Shown here: positions 8,683-19,937 of the stretch, piece by piece
How the letters are laid out: each line of letters begins with the position of its first letter
Numbering within the stretch: position 1 is the stretch's first letter
Origin: Taklimakanibacter deserti
Lineage (GTDB): Bacteria > Pseudomonadota > Alphaproteobacteria > Rhizobiales > Aestuariivirgaceae
Assembly: GCA_003574785.1 (NCBI GenBank)
Contig: QORU01000002.1
Span: 124,001-188,000 of the forward strand
DNA length: 64,000 nucleotides
Direction: 5' to 3'
Notes under the pieces: generated by a model
Database searches by the model: none
Seen by the model: only the letters and a program-made list of their open reading frames with translations
What the model was told of the DNA's origin: nothing
Translations under genes and position numbers: made by a program

Positions 8683-10941
8683 TCACAGCCCCAGGTCTCT
8701 GCCGAACTTATTGACCCTGGGGAAGCCCTTCGGCGGCAGCCGTCCAGCTTGCGCCCGCTCGCCGATCCACTCCTTGAGGTCGTTCACGACAAAGGTCCGG
8801 CCGGAAGCATCGACCCATTTCAGCCCTTCCTTCAGGTTGAAACCCACGGCGTCGGACAGTCCACCATCTTTGTACTTCTGCAGCCGAACGCCCTTTCCTC
8901 TTGTCATTTCAGGTACTTCCGAGCGCTTGAAGATCAAGAGCTTGCGGTTCTCACCGATCGCCGCGATGTGATCGGCATCCTCGCCCAAGATGGCGCAGGC
9001 CTGCGCCTCGACCGGCAGCTTCACATTCAGCACCTGCTTGCCCTTGCGCGTATTGGCGAGGCACTCGTCCTCGGGAACGATGAAGCCCGAGCCGTCGGAC
9101 GCCGCCACCAGGAGCTTCCGCCCTTCCCTATGCACGAACAGTGCCACGATCTGGTCCGTCGCCTCGAGATCGGCCATCAGCCTGACCGGCTCGCCATGGC
9201 CGCGTCCTCCGGGCAATTTTGCCGCGTCCAGGGTGAAGAACTTGCCGGACGAGGCGAAGAGCATGATGCTGTCGGTGGTCTCCGCCTTGACGATGAACTT
9301 GCCCTGATCGCCGTCCTTGTAGACGAGGCTTGATGTGTCATCGAGATGGCCCTTCATCGTCCGGATCCAGCCCTTCTCCGAGCACACGACGGTGACCGGC
9401 TCCTTCTCGATCATCGCCTGCTCGAGATCGAGGTCGATCTCGGGTGCGGCAGCGAAGTCGGTGCGGCGCTTGCCCAACTGCGTCTTCTTGCCGAACTTCT
9501 CCTTCGTCTCCTTGATCTCAGCAGCGATCTTCTCCCATTGCGCATCGTCCGACTTGACCAGCTTCTTGAGGCCCGACTGCTCCTTCTTGAGCGCGTCATG
9601 CTCGCGGCGGATCTCCATCTCCTCGAGCTTGCGCAGAGCGCGCAAGCGCATGTTGAGGATGGCCTCGGTCTGCGTGTCGGTGAGCTTGAAGCGCTGCATC
9701 AGAACCGGCTTCGGCTCATCCTCGTTGCGGATGATGCGGATCACCTCGTCGAGATTGAGATAGGCGATGAGATAGCCTTCGAGGATCTCGAGCCTGCGGG
9801 CGATCTCGGCCAGGCGGAAATTCGAGCGGCGGACCAGCACGACCTTGCGGTGATCGAGCCATTCGCGCAGGACGTCGCGCAGCGACATCACCTTGGGCAC
9901 GCGGCCTTCCGACAGCACGTTCATGTTGAGCGGGATGCGCGCCTCGAGCTCGCTGTTGCGGAAAAGCTGCTCCATCAGGAGCTGCGGGTCGACGGTGCGG
10001 CTCTTCGGCTCGAAGACGATGCGGATGTCTTCCGCCGATTCATCCCTGAGATCGGCGAGCAGCGGAAGTTTCTTGGCCGCGATCAGCTCGGCGATGCGCT
10101 CGATCAGCCGGCCCTTCTGGACCTGGTACGGGATCTCGGTGACGACGATCTGCCAGGTGCCGCGGCCGAGATCCTCCTGGCTCCAGCGGGCGCGCACCCG
10201 GAACGAGCCGCGGCCGGTCTTGTAGGCCTCGAGGATCGTCGCGCGGTCATCGACGATGATGCCGCCGGTCGGGAAATCCGGACCGGGCATGAGCTGCACC
10301 AGCTTGTCGACCGTGGCATTGGGGAATTGGATGAGATGGAGGGCCGCCTCGCAGAGCTCGGCCGCATTGTGCGGCGGAATCGAGGTCGCCATGCCGACGG
10401 CGATGCCGGATGAGCCGTTGGCGAGCAGATTGGGGAAGGCGCCCGGCAACACCACGGGCTCGCGGTCCTCGCCATTATAGGTGTCGCGGAAATCGACCGT
10501 GTCCTCGTCGATGCCTTCGAGCAGCGCCATGGCGACGTCGGTAAGCCTCGCCTCGGTGTAGCGATAGGCGGCGGCATTGTCGCCGTCGATATTGCCGAAA
10601 TTGCCCTGTCCCTCGATGAGTGGATAGCGCACGGCGAAATCCTGGGCCAAGCGCACCAGCGCGTCATAGACCGCCTGGTCGCCATGCGGATGATACTTGC
10701 CGATGACGTCGCCCACCACACGGGCGCATTTCTTGAAGCCGGAGGCCGGGTCGAGCTTCAAAAGCCGCATGGCATAGAGCAGCCGGCGGTGCACCGGCTT
10801 GAGGCCGTCGCGCACATCGGGCAGCGCCCGGTGCATGATGGTCGAGAGCGCGTAGGCCAGATAGCGCTCTTCCAGCGCATCGCGCAGATTGATGGATTCG
10901 ATGTCTTTCGGCCCTTGCGGGGGTGTTACGTGCTTGCTCAT
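8683..10941 (-). CDS. parC: DNA topoisomerase IV subunit A
   Basis: Type IIA topoisomerase cleavage subunit of 752 residues; with ParE it unlinks daughter chromosomes. The breakage-reunion domain begins [25 protein letters not shown], the catalytic tyrosine is Tyr128 in AAAYRYTE, and the quinolone-pocket region ([16 protein letters not shown]) lies just before it. The shorter C-terminal domain and total length fit ParC and not GyrA, which is about 900 residues in this group. The C-terminus ends [15 protein letters not shown], as in other alphaproteobacterial ParC proteins as I recall them. It is monocistronic by context; parE is not in the window. Confidence 0.93.
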   Translation of the reverse strand: MSKHVTPPQGPKDIESINLRDALEERYLAYALSTIMHRALPDVRDGLKPVHRRLLYAMRLLKLDPASGFKKCARVVGDVIGKYHPHGDQAVYDALVRLAQDFAVRYPLIEGQGNFGNIDGDNAAAYRYTEARLTDVAMALLEGIDEDTVDFRDTYNGEDREPVVLPGAFPNLLANGSSGIAVGMATSIPPHNAAELCEAALHLIQFPNATVDKLVQLMPGPDFPTGGIIVDDRATILEAYKTGRGSFRVRARWSQEDLGRGTWQIVVTEIPYQVQKGRLIERIAELIAAKKLPLLADLRDESAEDIRIVFEPKSRTVDPQLLMEQLFRNSELEARIPLNMNVLSEGRVPKVMSLRDVLREWLDHRKVVLVRRSNFRLAEIARRLEILEGYLIAYLNLDEVIRIIRNEDEPKPVLMQRFKLTDTQTEAILNMRLRALRKLEEMEIRREHDALKKEQSGLKKLVKSDDAQWEKIAAEIKETKEKFGKKTQLGKRRTDFAAAPEIDLDLEQAMIEKEPVTVVCSEKGWIRTMKGHLDDTSSLVYKDGDQGKFIVKAETTDSIMLFASSGKFFTLDAAKLPGGRGHGEPVRLMADLEATDQIVALFVHREGRKLLVAASDGSGFIVPEDECLANTRKGKQVLNVKLPVEAQACAILGEDADHIAAIGENRKLLIFKRSEVPEMTRGKGVRLQKYKDGGLSDAVGFNLKEGLKWVDASGRTFVVNDLKEWIGERAQAGRLPPKGFPRVNKFGRDLGL

Positions 10942-11030
10942 GATTCGGTCAGTATAGCAGAGGCGAAAGGGCGGGAATTAGCCCGGATTCGGCCCCTTTT
11001 TTGAGGTTTTGCGCCGTTCGGAACGGCCTC

Positions 11031-12041
11031 TCATTCCCCTTCGGCCGGCCTGACCGACCTGTCGCACCTCTCCGCATTGGGACTGACGCAGACACGGGCC
11101 ACGAGCATATCGGCAGCGGTCGTCGTCCTGTCGCGATAGTGGCCGAACTTGAACTTCACTTGATTGCCAGGCGGCACATCGGCCTGACGGGCATATTTGG
11201 CGCGCACGATGAAACGCCCATCGGCATAGATTTCATAGAGAGTGTCGTTTTCACCGCCGGCCTTGACACGATACGTCATCGTCACCCAGTCCTTTTTGGG
11301 ATCAGGCAGTTGCTCGAGATCCCCTCGACTATAGGCATAGAGCTTCAGCCGGGGCGGCTTGCACTCCGTTGCCGGCTCGCCCTTTTTGTTCAGGCGGCAT
11401 CGGAGCGGATCGACTTCACCGAGCGCCGATCCAGGCGCGTTCGCCATGTTCGGCAAGCTTCCGGCTTTCGCGATCATGCATCGGCAAAAGCCGTCCTCGA
11501 CGGTCACATGAAGAATGCCGTCGTCGAACCTTTGCGCCAGGAGGGGGCTCTTATTGGGGCCCAGGTGCTTGTACTTCCATTGAGCTGTGATCCAGCGAAT
11601 CGCGCCGGAACTGGGAATCTGATCGCCCTCGGCTCCTGTGACTTTGAAACGCAAGCTGTACCAATGCGTTTCCGCTGGTTTCTGCCAATCTGCCGTGTCG
11701 GCAAAGCGGAACTCGTTGCGCTGAAGCGGCGCGTTAGGCTCCGCTTCATCGCCCGCCGGCGCGACCAAGCTGGCCGAATAGCCGTCATCAAAGTCGGAGT
11801 CGGACTCCTTTTCGCACTTCTTGTCAGGTGTGCTTGCATCGATGCGGTTGCGCAAATAGGTCACGGGCTCGTGCTCACTCTTCTCGAACCAGAGCATATT
11901 CATCTCGGCCTCGCATAGATTCCACAACCGATACGAATAGTTCTGGTCTTTGAACGTATCATCCCTGTCTATCGCCCAGGCCCATGGCGCTATTGCAACA
12001 AACGAAAGCCCGGCAAGCAGGATCCGCCCTATCGTTTTCAT
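11031..12041 (-). CDS. Secreted heparin-lyase-I-like (polysaccharide lyase) protein
   Basis: Exported protein of 336 residues. The start at 12041 is preceded by GGGAG and gives a clear signal peptide (MKTIGRILLAGLSFVAIAPWAWA). The mature part looks like a jelly-roll polysaccharide lyase of the heparin lyase I type: it has RNEFRFAD near the front, HWYSLRFKV in the middle, and the closing FKFGHYRD motif in which these families place their catalytic or substrate-facing residues. Internal cysteines (CEAEMN, CEKES, FCRCM, LRCRL, ECKPP) suggest disulfides in the periplasm. The substrate is unknown; heparin itself is unlikely in this setting. It stands alone between parC and the rnj operon end. Confidence 0.65.
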   Translation of the reverse strand: MKTIGRILLAGLSFVAIAPWAWAIDRDDTFKDQNYSYRLWNLCEAEMNMLWFEKSEHEPVTYLRNRIDASTPDKKCEKESDSDFDDGYSASLVAPAGDEAEPNAPLQRNEFRFADTADWQKPAETHWYSLRFKVTGAEGDQIPSSGAIRWITAQWKYKHLGPNKSPLLAQRFDDGILHVTVEDGFCRCMIAKAGSLPNMANAPGSALGEVDPLRCRLNKKGEPATECKPPRLKLYAYSRGDLEQLPDPKKDWVTMTYRVKAGGENDTLYEIYADGRFIVRAKYARQADVPPGNQVKFKFGHYRDRTTTAADMLVARVCVSPNAERCDRSVRPAEGE

Positions 12042-12150
12042 CTGGAGCTCCCCAGGCCGGATGGCCTCTCCCACGTTAGCAGATCGGCGACCTCGCCCAC
12101 AGGGGCGGCCAATGACCGGCTCCCTTGTCATTCGCCAACATAAACAGGCC

Positions 12151-12495
12151 CTAGAGAGCGATAGCGCTGGCGATCACCCCTGCCAGGGCAAGCAATATCC
12201 CCGACAGGAACCACTTGAGCGTCCGGCGATAGACAGGCTCATCATCGTCGGCCACCTGCAGCGACCGCCAGAGTGCGACAGCAAGGCACGCTATCGAAAG
12301 AATGGTCGGTACCGCCGCGCAGACGGACGCCCATGTCCAATCCCCCTCCGCTTCGAGCGACCAGAAGCGCAGGAAATACAGCGCGAAACCCAATATCACG
12401 GATATGGCCGTGACCACGCCCTGGCGATAGCCGGCCGGCAAGGGCTTGCCCGTGACCTGAGCTTCGGCTCTTGGTTCATCCTCGTTGCTCGCCAT
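12151..12495 (-). CDS. Small three-helix membrane protein downstream of rnj
   Basis: Predicted inner-membrane protein of 114 residues, not a recognised family. The ATG at 12495 follows an excellent ribosome site (GGGGAGGAG), which is the main reason to call the gene. A charged N-terminus (ASNEDEPRAEAQ) is followed by three hydrophobic segments (AISVILGFALYFLRFW, AVPTILSIACLAVALW, FLSGILLALAGVIAS) with acidic DDDEP between the last two. It begins 37 bases after the rnj stop on the same strand and may be the last gene of the nuo-birA-rnj transcript. Confidence 0.75.
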   Translation of the reverse strand: MASNEDEPRAEAQVTGKPLPAGYRQGVVTAISVILGFALYFLRFWSLEAEGDWTWASVCAAVPTILSIACLAVALWRSLQVADDDEPVYRRTLKWFLSGILLALAGVIASAIAL

Positions 12496-12532
12496 GTGAC
12501 TCCTCCCCTTCGCCGCAATGGCGCAGATCGGC

Positions 12533-14200
12533 TCAGATCCTATGGACCAGCACCCGGCAGATTGGCTTCTTGCCCCATTCGGCATCGGCCGCCCGGCGGA
12601 TGGCGGTGCGCAAGGTCTCGGTGACCACATCATCGGCTTGCCGGCGCGGCCGCGGCATGGATGAGAACGCTTCCTCGGCGGCCGCCCGGAGCTTGTCCTC
12701 GAGGCCCGCCGGCAGGCCGTCGGCGATGATGCCGATATCGGAGACGAGCGTGCCCTTGCGGTCGATCGCCAGGCTCGCCACCACGATGCCGACAAAGGAG
12801 AGCTTGCGGCGGAATTTCGCCGGCCCTTCGACCGCCGGCACGATGAGCTTGCCGTCGACATGGAGGCGGCCCGATGGCGCCTCATCGACGATCTGCGCCG
12901 GTCCCGGGCAGAGGCGGATCAGATCGCCATTCTCCGCCATCAGCGTCTCTTCGATGCCCGCCTCCTCGGCGAGCTCGACATGGCGCAAGAGATGGCGCGG
13001 CTCGCCATGCATGGGAATGAGCGCCCGGGGCTTCAGCCAGTCATAGAGAAGCTTGAGCTCGTCCTGGCGCGGATGGCCCGAAGTATGGACCAGCGCCTCG
13101 TCCGAGGTCATCACGTCGACACCGAGCCGGGCCAGATCGTTCTGGACGGCGCTCACCGCCTTCTCATTGCCGGGAATGGTTTTCGACGAAAAGACGACAA
13201 GATCGCCGTCATCGAGGGCGATGGTCGGGTGATTGTCCTCGGCGATGCGGGCGATGGCGGCGCGGGGCTCGCCCTGGCTGCCGGTGCACAGCAGCATGAC
13301 CTTGTCGGGCGGCAGATAGCCAAAGGCCTCCTCGTCAAGGAAGGCGCCGGCATCGCGCAGATAGCCCGTCGCTTGCGCCGCCTCGATCGTCTGGCGCATG
13401 GCGCGCCCGGCCAGGACCACCTCGCGGCCGGCCTTGCGCGCCGCCGCCACGGCGGACGAGATCCGCTCCACATGCGAAGCGAAAGTGGTGATGGCGACGC
13501 GGTTCTTCGCCTCGGCGACGATGCGCCAGAGAGTGGCCGCAACTTCCGCTTCCGACACCGAAAAACCTTGGCGCAGCACATTGGTCGAATCGCAGACCAG
13601 CGCGTCGACGCCTTCTTCGCCGATGGCGCGCAAGCGCTGCTCGTCGAAACGGTCGCCCATCACCGGCGTGCGGTCGATCTTCCAGTCGCCGGAATGAACC
13701 ACCCTTCCCTGCTTCGTTTCGATGAGCAAGGCCGTGGGCTCCGGGATCGAGTGGGTGACGCTCACATATTCGAGGTTGAAGGGACCGGCGGAAAAGCGCG
13801 TGCCGACCGGCTTGATGCGGACCGGCACGTCATTCTCGAGGCCCGCCTCCTTGAGCTTGTTGGCAAGGATCGCCGCGGCGAAGGGGGTGCAATAGACCGG
13901 ACAGCGAAGCTGCGGCCACAGCCAGGCCACGGCACCCAGATGGTCCTCATGCGCGTGGGTCAAGACCAGCCCCGCGAGCCGCTTGCGCTCGCCAATGACA
14001 TAGCCGAGCTCGGGCAGCACGATATCGATGCCGGGCTCGCTCTCCTCGCCGAACTTGACGCCGAGATCGACCATCAGCCAGTCACGGGTCTCGGCGGGGC
14101 CGATGCCATAGCAATAGCAGTTCATGCCGATCTCGCCGACGCCGCCCAAGGGCAACAGGACGAGGTCGTTGCTGTGATCGAACTTCTTCTTCGCGTTCAT
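12533..14200 (-). CDS. rnj: Ribonuclease J
   Basis: Metallo-beta-lactamase/beta-CASP ribonuclease of 555 residues with 5'-3' exonuclease and endonuclease activity, used in rRNA maturation and mRNA decay in many alphaproteobacteria. The zinc-binding HAHEDH is at residues 82-87, the N-terminal LLPLGGVGEIGMNCYCYG is typical, and the beta-CASP part contains LLCTGSQGEPRAAIARIA and the late HTSGHPRQDELKLL motif. The gene starts inside the end of birA (4-base ATGA overlap), so the two are translationally coupled. The nuoN-birA-rnj order recurs in Rhizobiales genomes. Confidence 0.93.
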   Translation of the reverse strand: MNAKKKFDHSNDLVLLPLGGVGEIGMNCYCYGIGPAETRDWLMVDLGVKFGEESEPGIDIVLPELGYVIGERKRLAGLVLTHAHEDHLGAVAWLWPQLRCPVYCTPFAAAILANKLKEAGLENDVPVRIKPVGTRFSAGPFNLEYVSVTHSIPEPTALLIETKQGRVVHSGDWKIDRTPVMGDRFDEQRLRAIGEEGVDALVCDSTNVLRQGFSVSEAEVAATLWRIVAEAKNRVAITTFASHVERISSAVAAARKAGREVVLAGRAMRQTIEAAQATGYLRDAGAFLDEEAFGYLPPDKVMLLCTGSQGEPRAAIARIAEDNHPTIALDDGDLVVFSSKTIPGNEKAVSAVQNDLARLGVDVMTSDEALVHTSGHPRQDELKLLYDWLKPRALIPMHGEPRHLLRHVELAEEAGIEETLMAENGDLIRLCPGPAQIVDEAPSGRLHVDGKLIVPAVEGPAKFRRKLSFVGIVVASLAIDRKGTLVSDIGIIADGLPAGLEDKLRAAAEEAFSSMPRPRRQADDVVTETLRTAIRRAADAEWGKKPICRVLVHRI

Positions 14201-14940
14201 CGCCTGGCCTGCACCTCGCCGGAATGAATGGGCCTCAGGCTGCCATCGGCGAGAACGAGGATCATGGCGCCGTCATCGCCGAGATCGGTGAACCTGCCCT
14301 TGATTTCCTTTTGGTTCACCACGCCGACGAAATCTTGGCCGAGACCCGCAGCATGCGCCAGCCAGTTTTGCCTGATCTCGGCAAAGCCCTGGCCCTCGCG
14401 CCATTGGGCGAGCCAATGCGCCAGTGAACGGTCGAGCACATCGAGGCACGCCCTGGGCGTGATGCTGGCGCCATGGCGGGCCAAGGCGGTCACCGGGTAA
14501 GGCGTTCCCTCCGGCGCATGAGCGATATTGAGCCCCATGCCGAGCGCCACCGTGATCCGCCCTTCCGCTGCTTGCGCGACCGTCTCGGGCAGGATGCCGG
14601 CGAATTTGGCGCCGGCGAGCTGCACGTCATTCGGCCATTTGATCTTGATCGGACCCGTGCCCCTGGGCAGCAAGCCTAGCGCCGTATCGCGAATGGCAAG
14701 GGCCGCGACGAAGCCGATCTGGCTGGCGATCAGCGCCGAGCCCTGCAGCGTGAAGACGAAGGTCGCATAGAGATTGCCGGGCTCCGACACCCAATGGCGG
14801 CCGAGCCGGCCGCGGCCTTGCGACTGGAGGTCGGCTGCGATCCACAAGGGACCGCGCTCGCCCTCCTTGGCGAGGCGGTGCGCTTCCGCATTGGTCGAGT
14901 CGATGGCCTCGAAGTGAAGGAGTCTGCCCAGCAATCCCAT
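14197..14940 (-). CDS. birA: Biotin--[acetyl-CoA-carboxylase] ligase
   Basis: Biotin-protein ligase of 247 residues that activates biotin as biotinyl-5'-AMP and attaches it to the carboxyl carrier protein. The adenylate-binding GRGRLGR loop is at residues 42-48, the substrate motif IKIKWPNDV is near residue 98, and GMGLNIAHAPEG follows. It lacks the N-terminal helix-turn-helix of the E. coli protein and so is a class I (non-repressor) form. Its ATG overlaps the nuoN stop by one base (TGATG) and its 3' end overlaps rnj, placing a cofactor enzyme inside the respiratory-complex transcript. Confidence 0.93.
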   Translation of the reverse strand: MGLLGRLLHFEAIDSTNAEAHRLAKEGERGPLWIAADLQSQGRGRLGRHWVSEPGNLYATFVFTLQGSALIASQIGFVAALAIRDTALGLLPRGTGPIKIKWPNDVQLAGAKFAGILPETVAQAAEGRITVALGMGLNIAHAPEGTPYPVTALARHGASITPRACLDVLDRSLAHWLAQWREGQGFAEIRQNWLAHAAGLGQDFVGVVNQKEIKGRFTDLGDDGAMILVLADGSLRPIHSGEVQARR

Positions 14941-16376
14941 CAGAACAGAGATGCCGCGGCCGCCTGTGCGAGGCTGCTCAAGGGCTGCGGGAAGAGCGCG
15001 AACAGCAGCACGAAGAGGCCCGCCAGCACGATCACCGCCTTGACCTCGGTCACCATCGGCTCGAACGCTTGTGCCGGCTCGTCGAAATACATGAGCTTGA
15101 CGATGCGGATGTAGTAGACCGCGCCGACGACGCTGGCGAGGACGCCGATGATGGCGAGCGTCACCAGGTTCGCCTTGATGGCCGCCATGAAGATGAAATA
15201 TTTCGCGAAGAAGCCCGCCAGCGGCGGGATGCCGGCCAGCGAGAACATGAACACGGCGAGGAAGAAGGCATGGAGCCCGTTGGTGCGGGCAAGGCCTGCG
15301 AGATCGCCGATCGTCTCGATCTGACCGTCCTTGCGGCGCATGGCGAGCACGCAGGCGAAGGAGCCCAGCGTCATGATCAGGTAGATCGCCATATAGATGA
15401 TGACGCTCTGCACGCCCTCGGGGCTGCCGGCGGCGAGGCCGATCAGCGCATAGCCCATATGGCCGATCGATGAATAGGCGAGCAGCCGCTTGATGTTGGT
15501 CTGGCCGATGGCGGCGAAGGCGCCGAGCACCATGGAGGCGATCGAGATGAAAACCAGGATCTGCTGCCAGTCGGGCAGGATCGCGGGGAACGGCGCCAGC
15601 ATGGCGCGGATGAAGAGCGCCATGGCGGCGATCTTGGGGGCTGCGGCGAAGAAGGCGGCGACCGGCGTAGGCGCCCCCTCATAGACATCGGGCGTCCACA
15701 TATGAAAGGGCACGGCCGAGACCTTGAAGGCAAGGCCGGCAATGAGGAAGACGAGGCCGAAAATGAGACCGAGGCCGGGCTCGCCCGTCACCGCGGCGGC
15801 GATGCCCGGGAAGCTGACGCTGCCGGTAAAGCCATAGATGAGAGACGCGCCATAGAGCAGCATGCCGGAGGAGAGAGCGCCAAGGACGAAATATTTGAGA
15901 CCGGCCTCCGACGACTTGGCCCGGTCGCGGTCGATGGCGGCGACGACATAGAGCGCGAGCGACTGTAATTCGAGGCCCATATAGAGAGCCACCAGGTCGT
16001 TGGCCGAGATCATGATCATCATGCCGGCGGTGGCGAGCAGCACGAGTATGGGATATTCGAAGCGCTCGATCTTCTCGGTCTTCATGAAATTGACCGAGAG
16101 CACGATGGCGACCGCCGAGCCGAAGAGGGTCAGAACCTTCATCAGCCGGGCGAAAGTGTCGATGACGAGCGAGCCGCCGAAGGCTTCCTGCCGCGCCCCT
16201 CCGCCCGTGATCACCATCACCACGGCGAGGCCAAGCACGACGATCGCCGCGATATTGATGATGTCGGCCGATTTCTCGCGGAACACGCCGAACATGAGCA
16301 GCGCCATGGCGGCGACGACCAGGAAGATTTCCGGCGCTGCGGCGGTAGCCTGGACCTGGTCGAGAAGTGACATCAT
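14940..16376 (-). CDS. nuoN: NADH-quinone oxidoreductase subunit N
   Basis: Antiporter-like proton-channel subunit of complex I in the inner membrane, 478 residues, about 14 helices. The conserved core includes [20 protein letters not shown] and [29 protein letters not shown], whose Lys and Glu residues form the proton path. Two adjacent ATG codons (16376 and 16373) can serve as start, right at the nuoM stop. It is the last nuo gene and overlaps birA by one base. Confidence 0.95.
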   Translation of the reverse strand: MMSLLDQVQATAAAPEIFLVVAAMALLMFGVFREKSADIINIAAIVVLGLAVVMVITGGGARQEAFGGSLVIDTFARLMKVLTLFGSAVAIVLSVNFMKTEKIERFEYPILVLLATAGMMIMISANDLVALYMGLELQSLALYVVAAIDRDRAKSSEAGLKYFVLGALSSGMLLYGASLIYGFTGSVSFPGIAAAVTGEPGLGLIFGLVFLIAGLAFKVSAVPFHMWTPDVYEGAPTPVAAFFAAAPKIAAMALFIRAMLAPFPAILPDWQQILVFISIASMVLGAFAAIGQTNIKRLLAYSSIGHMGYALIGLAAGSPEGVQSVIIYMAIYLIMTLGSFACVLAMRRKDGQIETIGDLAGLARTNGLHAFFLAVFMFSLAGIPPLAGFFAKYFIFMAAIKANLVTLAIIGVLASVVGAVYYIRIVKLMYFDEPAQAFEPMVTEVKAVIVLAGLFVLLFALFPQPLSSLAQAAAASLF

Positions 16377-16377
16377 C

Positions 16378-17889
16378 TTAGAGCCCCGCCGCCTGGATTG
16401 CGCCCGCCGCGGCAAGCGATTTCTGAACCCCCGCCATCAGGCCTTCGACCGATGCCCCGAAGACGTCGAGAATGGGCGACGGGAAGACGCCGAAGAGGAT
16501 GGTGAGGATGATCAAGGGTATGAGAGCCGCCGCCTCGCGCGGCGTCATGTCGGTGATATGCGCAAGGCTCGGCTTCTCGAGATTGCCGAAGATCACGCGG
16601 CGATAGAGCCACAGCGCGTAAGCCGCCGACAGGATGACGCCGGTCGCGGCAAGGAAGGCGACCCACGTGTTGTTCTGGAAGGCGCCGAAGATGGTGAGGA
16701 ACTCGCCGATGAAGCCCGAGGTGCCCGGCAGGCCGACATTGGCCAGGGTGAAGACCATGAAGGTCAGAGCGTAGAGCGGCATGCGGTTGACGAGCCCGCC
16801 ATAGGCCGAGATCTCGCGCGTATGCATGCGGTCATAGACGACGCCGACGCACAGGAACAAGGCGCCGGAGACGAGGCCGTGCGAGATCATCTGGAACAAA
16901 GCGCCATCGATGCCCTGGCGCGTCATGGTGAAGATGCCCATGGTGACGAAGCCCATATGCGCCACCGACGAATAGGCGATGAGCTTCTTCATGTCGTCCT
17001 GCATCATCGCAACCAGCGAGGTGTAGACGATGGCGACGATGGAGAGCGCGAAGACGAGCGGCGCAAACTGGTCGGAGGCCAGGGGGAACATCGGCAGCGA
17101 GAAGCGCAGGAAGCCATAGCCGCCCATCTTCAGGAGGATGGCCGCCAGGATCACCGAGCCCGCCGTCGGCGCCTCGACATGGGCGTCGGGAAGCCAGGTA
17201 TGGACCGGCCACATCGGCATCTTCACCGCAAAGGAGGCGAAGAAGGCGAGCCACAGCCAGGTCTGCATCTCGGCCGGGAAGTTCGCCGTCTTGTAGAGCA
17301 CCGCGATGTCGGTGGTTCCGGAATACCAGTACATGGCGATGATGGCGAGCAGCATCAGCACCGAGCCCAAGAGCGTGTAGAGGAAGAACTTGAAGCTCGC
17401 ATAGACGCGGCGCGGCCCACCCCACACGCCGATGATGAGGAACATCGGGATGAGGCCGCCTTCGAAGAAGAGATAGAAGAGCACCAGGTCGAGGGCGCAG
17501 AACACGCCGATCATCAAGGTCTCGAGCACCAGGAAGGCGATCAGATATTCGCGCAGGCGCGTCTTCACCTGCCAGCTCGCCAGGATGCAGATCGGCATCA
17601 GGAAGGTGGTGAGGATGACGAACAGCATCGATATGCCGTCGACGCCCATGTGATAGGAGGCGGTATTGCCGAGCCAGGCGAGCTTCTCGACGAACTGGAA
17701 GTCGGGATTGCGCAGATCGAAATAATACCAGATCAGGAGCGACAGGACGAAAGTGACGATCGTCGTCCATAAGGCGGCCCAGCGCATGTTGCGCAAGGCG
17801 ACCTCGTCATTGCCGCGGATCGCCAGCACGAAGGCCGCACCCACCAAGGGCAGGAAGGTGACGACGGAGAGGATCGGCCAGCCGGACAT
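16378..17889 (-). CDS. nuoM: NADH-quinone oxidoreductase subunit M
   Basis: Second antiporter-like proton-pumping subunit, 503 residues, about 14 helices. Diagnostic segments are [22 protein letters not shown] (with the channel Glu), [33 protein letters not shown] and [10 protein letters not shown]. The ATG at 17889 shares one base with the nuoL stop (TGATG), so the long in-frame extension further upstream is not used. It sits in the fixed L-M-N order of complex I. Confidence 0.95.
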   Translation of the reverse strand: MSGWPILSVVTFLPLVGAAFVLAIRGNDEVALRNMRWAALWTTIVTFVLSLLIWYYFDLRNPDFQFVEKLAWLGNTASYHMGVDGISMLFVILTTFLMPICILASWQVKTRLREYLIAFLVLETLMIGVFCALDLVLFYLFFEGGLIPMFLIIGVWGGPRRVYASFKFFLYTLLGSVLMLLAIIAMYWYSGTTDIAVLYKTANFPAEMQTWLWLAFFASFAVKMPMWPVHTWLPDAHVEAPTAGSVILAAILLKMGGYGFLRFSLPMFPLASDQFAPLVFALSIVAIVYTSLVAMMQDDMKKLIAYSSVAHMGFVTMGIFTMTRQGIDGALFQMISHGLVSGALFLCVGVVYDRMHTREISAYGGLVNRMPLYALTFMVFTLANVGLPGTSGFIGEFLTIFGAFQNNTWVAFLAATGVILSAAYALWLYRRVIFGNLEKPSLAHITDMTPREAAALIPLIILTILFGVFPSPILDVFGASVEGLMAGVQKSLAAAGAIQAAGL

Positions 17890-19928
17890 CAATGCGCGCT
17901 CCCAAACATGAACCATGTCACGAGGGCGGCGACACCAATCAGCATGGCGAAGGCATAATGGAAAAGATAGCCGGTCTGCAGCCGGATCACCCTCTGGGTG
18001 ACATCGACGACCCAGGCCGAGACGCCGTCGGGCCCGAAGCCGTCGATCAGCCAGCCGTCGCCCTTCTTCCACAGGAAGCGGCCGAGCCACTTGGCCGGAT
18101 TGACGAAGATGAAGTCGTAGAGCTCGTCGAAATACCACTTGTTGAGGAGGAACTGGTAGAGCGGCCAGTTCTGCTCGGCGAGCTTGCGCGGCAGATCGGT
18201 GCGGCGGATGTAGAAGAGATAGGCGAGCGCGAAGCCCAGCACCATCGCCACGAAGGGCGACCATTTCACCCATGAGGGCACGTGGTGCATCTCCTCGATG
18301 ATCTTGTTCCCGGGTGCCCGGAAGATCCCCTGCGCCCAGAAATGCGCCTCGTCATGGCCGATGAAATAGGGCGCGAAGAGAAGGCCGGCAAAGAGCGCCC
18401 CCGCCGCCAGGACATAGAGCGGCACCAGCATGACCTGGGGCGATTCATGCACGTGGCTCATGACTTCGGCCGAAGCGCGCGGCTTGCCATGGAAGGTCAT
18501 GAAAACCAGGCGCCAGGAATAGAAGGCGGTGAAAAAGGCGGCGATCACCAGGAGCGCGAAAGCGAAGCTTGCGGCGGCGGCATGCGAGACGAAGGCCGAT
18601 TCGATGATCGCGTCCTTGGAGAAATAGCCGGCGGTGTAGGGAAAGCCGGTGAGCGCCAGGGTGCCGATCAGCATCATCACCCAGGTGATGCGGATATGGG
18701 GTGCCAGGCCGCCCATCCTGCGCATGTCCTGCTCGTCCGACATCGCATGGATGACGGAGCCTGAGCCCAAGAACAGCAGCGCCTTGAAGAAGGCATGGGT
18801 GAAGAGATGGAACATGCCCACCCCATAGGCGCCGACGCCCATGGCGACGAACATGTAGCCGAGCTGCGAGCAGGTCGAATAGGCGATGACGCGCTTGATG
18901 TCGTTCTGGACGAGGCCGACGGTCGCGGCGAAGAAGGCGGTGATGGCGCCGATGACGATCACCACTTCCTGCGCGGTGGGAGCGAGCTCATAGAGCGGCG
19001 ACATGCGCGCCACCAGGAACACGCCCGCCGTCACCATGGTCGCGGCATGGATCAAGGCCGAGACCGGGGTCGGGCCTTCCATGGCGTCGGGCAGCCAGGT
19101 GTGCAGGATGAACTGCGCCGACTTGCCCATGGCGCCCATGAACAGCAGGAGGCAGATCAGGGTCAGCACGTCGACCTGCCAGTTGAGGAACTGCATGGTC
19201 TTGCCGACCTGGCCGGAAGCGGCGCCGAAGATCGTGTCGAGCTCGATCGAGCCGAAGATCAGGAAGGTCGCGGCGATGCCGAGGATGAAGCCGAAATCGC
19301 CGACGCGGTTGACGATGAAGGCCTTGATCGCCGCCGCATTGGCGGAAGGCTTCTGGTACCAGAAGCCGATCAGGAGATAGGAGGCAAGACCCACCCCTTC
19401 CCAGCCGAAGAACATCTGCAGGAGGTTGTCGGCGGTCACCAGCATCAGCATGGCGAAGGTGAAGAGCGACAGATAGGCGAAGAAGCGCGGCTGATACGGA
19501 TCGTGGCTCATATAGCCGATCGAATAGATATGGACGAGCGAGGAGACGGTGTTGACCACCACCAGCATCACCGCCGTCAGCGTATCGACCCGGAAGGCCC
19601 AGTCGGCGCTGAGCGCGCCAGAATTCACCCAGCGCAGCACCTCGACCTTGAAGGGTGCCGCCTCATGCATGTACTGCCACAGCGCCACCCAGGAGAGGAT
19701 CGCCGAGACCACCAGGAAGCCGCAGGTCAGATAGGCGGCCCAGGGTGTCGGATAGACGTGATGGGCGTGATCGTCATGGCCGTGGCCGTGATCGCCATGG
19801 ACCGCATGCCCGTCGCCATGGGGAGGATGCGAGTCGATCGTCGTGCCCATCATGCGGAACGCCTTGGTTCCGATGAGGCCCGCCAGTATGGCGCCGATGA
19901 GGGGAAGGAATACGATGAGCTGATACAT
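17889..19928 (-). CDS. nuoL: NADH-quinone oxidoreductase subunit L, with His-rich loop
   Basis: Largest antiporter-like subunit, 679 residues, whose long C-terminal lateral helix braces the membrane arm. Conserved parts include [39 protein letters not shown] and [32 protein letters not shown]. Between the first two helices (about residues 33-61) there is a short hydrophilic loop with eleven histidines among Gly and Asp ([21 protein letters not shown]), which is longer and more His-rich than in most homologues I know. It may be a metal-binding or simply tolerated insertion. It lies 9 bases after nuoK. Confidence 0.95.
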   Translation of the reverse strand: MYQLIVFLPLIGAILAGLIGTKAFRMMGTTIDSHPPHGDGHAVHGDHGHGHDDHAHHVYPTPWAAYLTCGFLVVSAILSWVALWQYMHEAAPFKVEVLRWVNSGALSADWAFRVDTLTAVMLVVVNTVSSLVHIYSIGYMSHDPYQPRFFAYLSLFTFAMLMLVTADNLLQMFFGWEGVGLASYLLIGFWYQKPSANAAAIKAFIVNRVGDFGFILGIAATFLIFGSIELDTIFGAASGQVGKTMQFLNWQVDVLTLICLLLFMGAMGKSAQFILHTWLPDAMEGPTPVSALIHAATMVTAGVFLVARMSPLYELAPTAQEVVIVIGAITAFFAATVGLVQNDIKRVIAYSTCSQLGYMFVAMGVGAYGVGMFHLFTHAFFKALLFLGSGSVIHAMSDEQDMRRMGGLAPHIRITWVMMLIGTLALTGFPYTAGYFSKDAIIESAFVSHAAAASFAFALLVIAAFFTAFYSWRLVFMTFHGKPRASAEVMSHVHESPQVMLVPLYVLAAGALFAGLLFAPYFIGHDEAHFWAQGIFRAPGNKIIEEMHHVPSWVKWSPFVAMVLGFALAYLFYIRRTDLPRKLAEQNWPLYQFLLNKWYFDELYDFIFVNPAKWLGRFLWKKGDGWLIDGFGPDGVSAWVVDVTQRVIRLQTGYLFHYAFAMLIGVAALVTWFMFGSAH

Positions 19929-19937
19929 GGTGCGGCG

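Noticed and set aside
12500..12885. Upstream in-frame extension of the small membrane protein over rnj
   Set aside because: The extension is an Arg/Ser-rich shadow of rnj; the ATG at 12495 has a far better ribosome site.
16000..17772. 590-residue plus-strand frame under nuoM and nuoN
   Set aside because: Antisense to two certain membrane-subunit genes; the product is Asp/Glu/His/Arg-rich low-complexity shadow.
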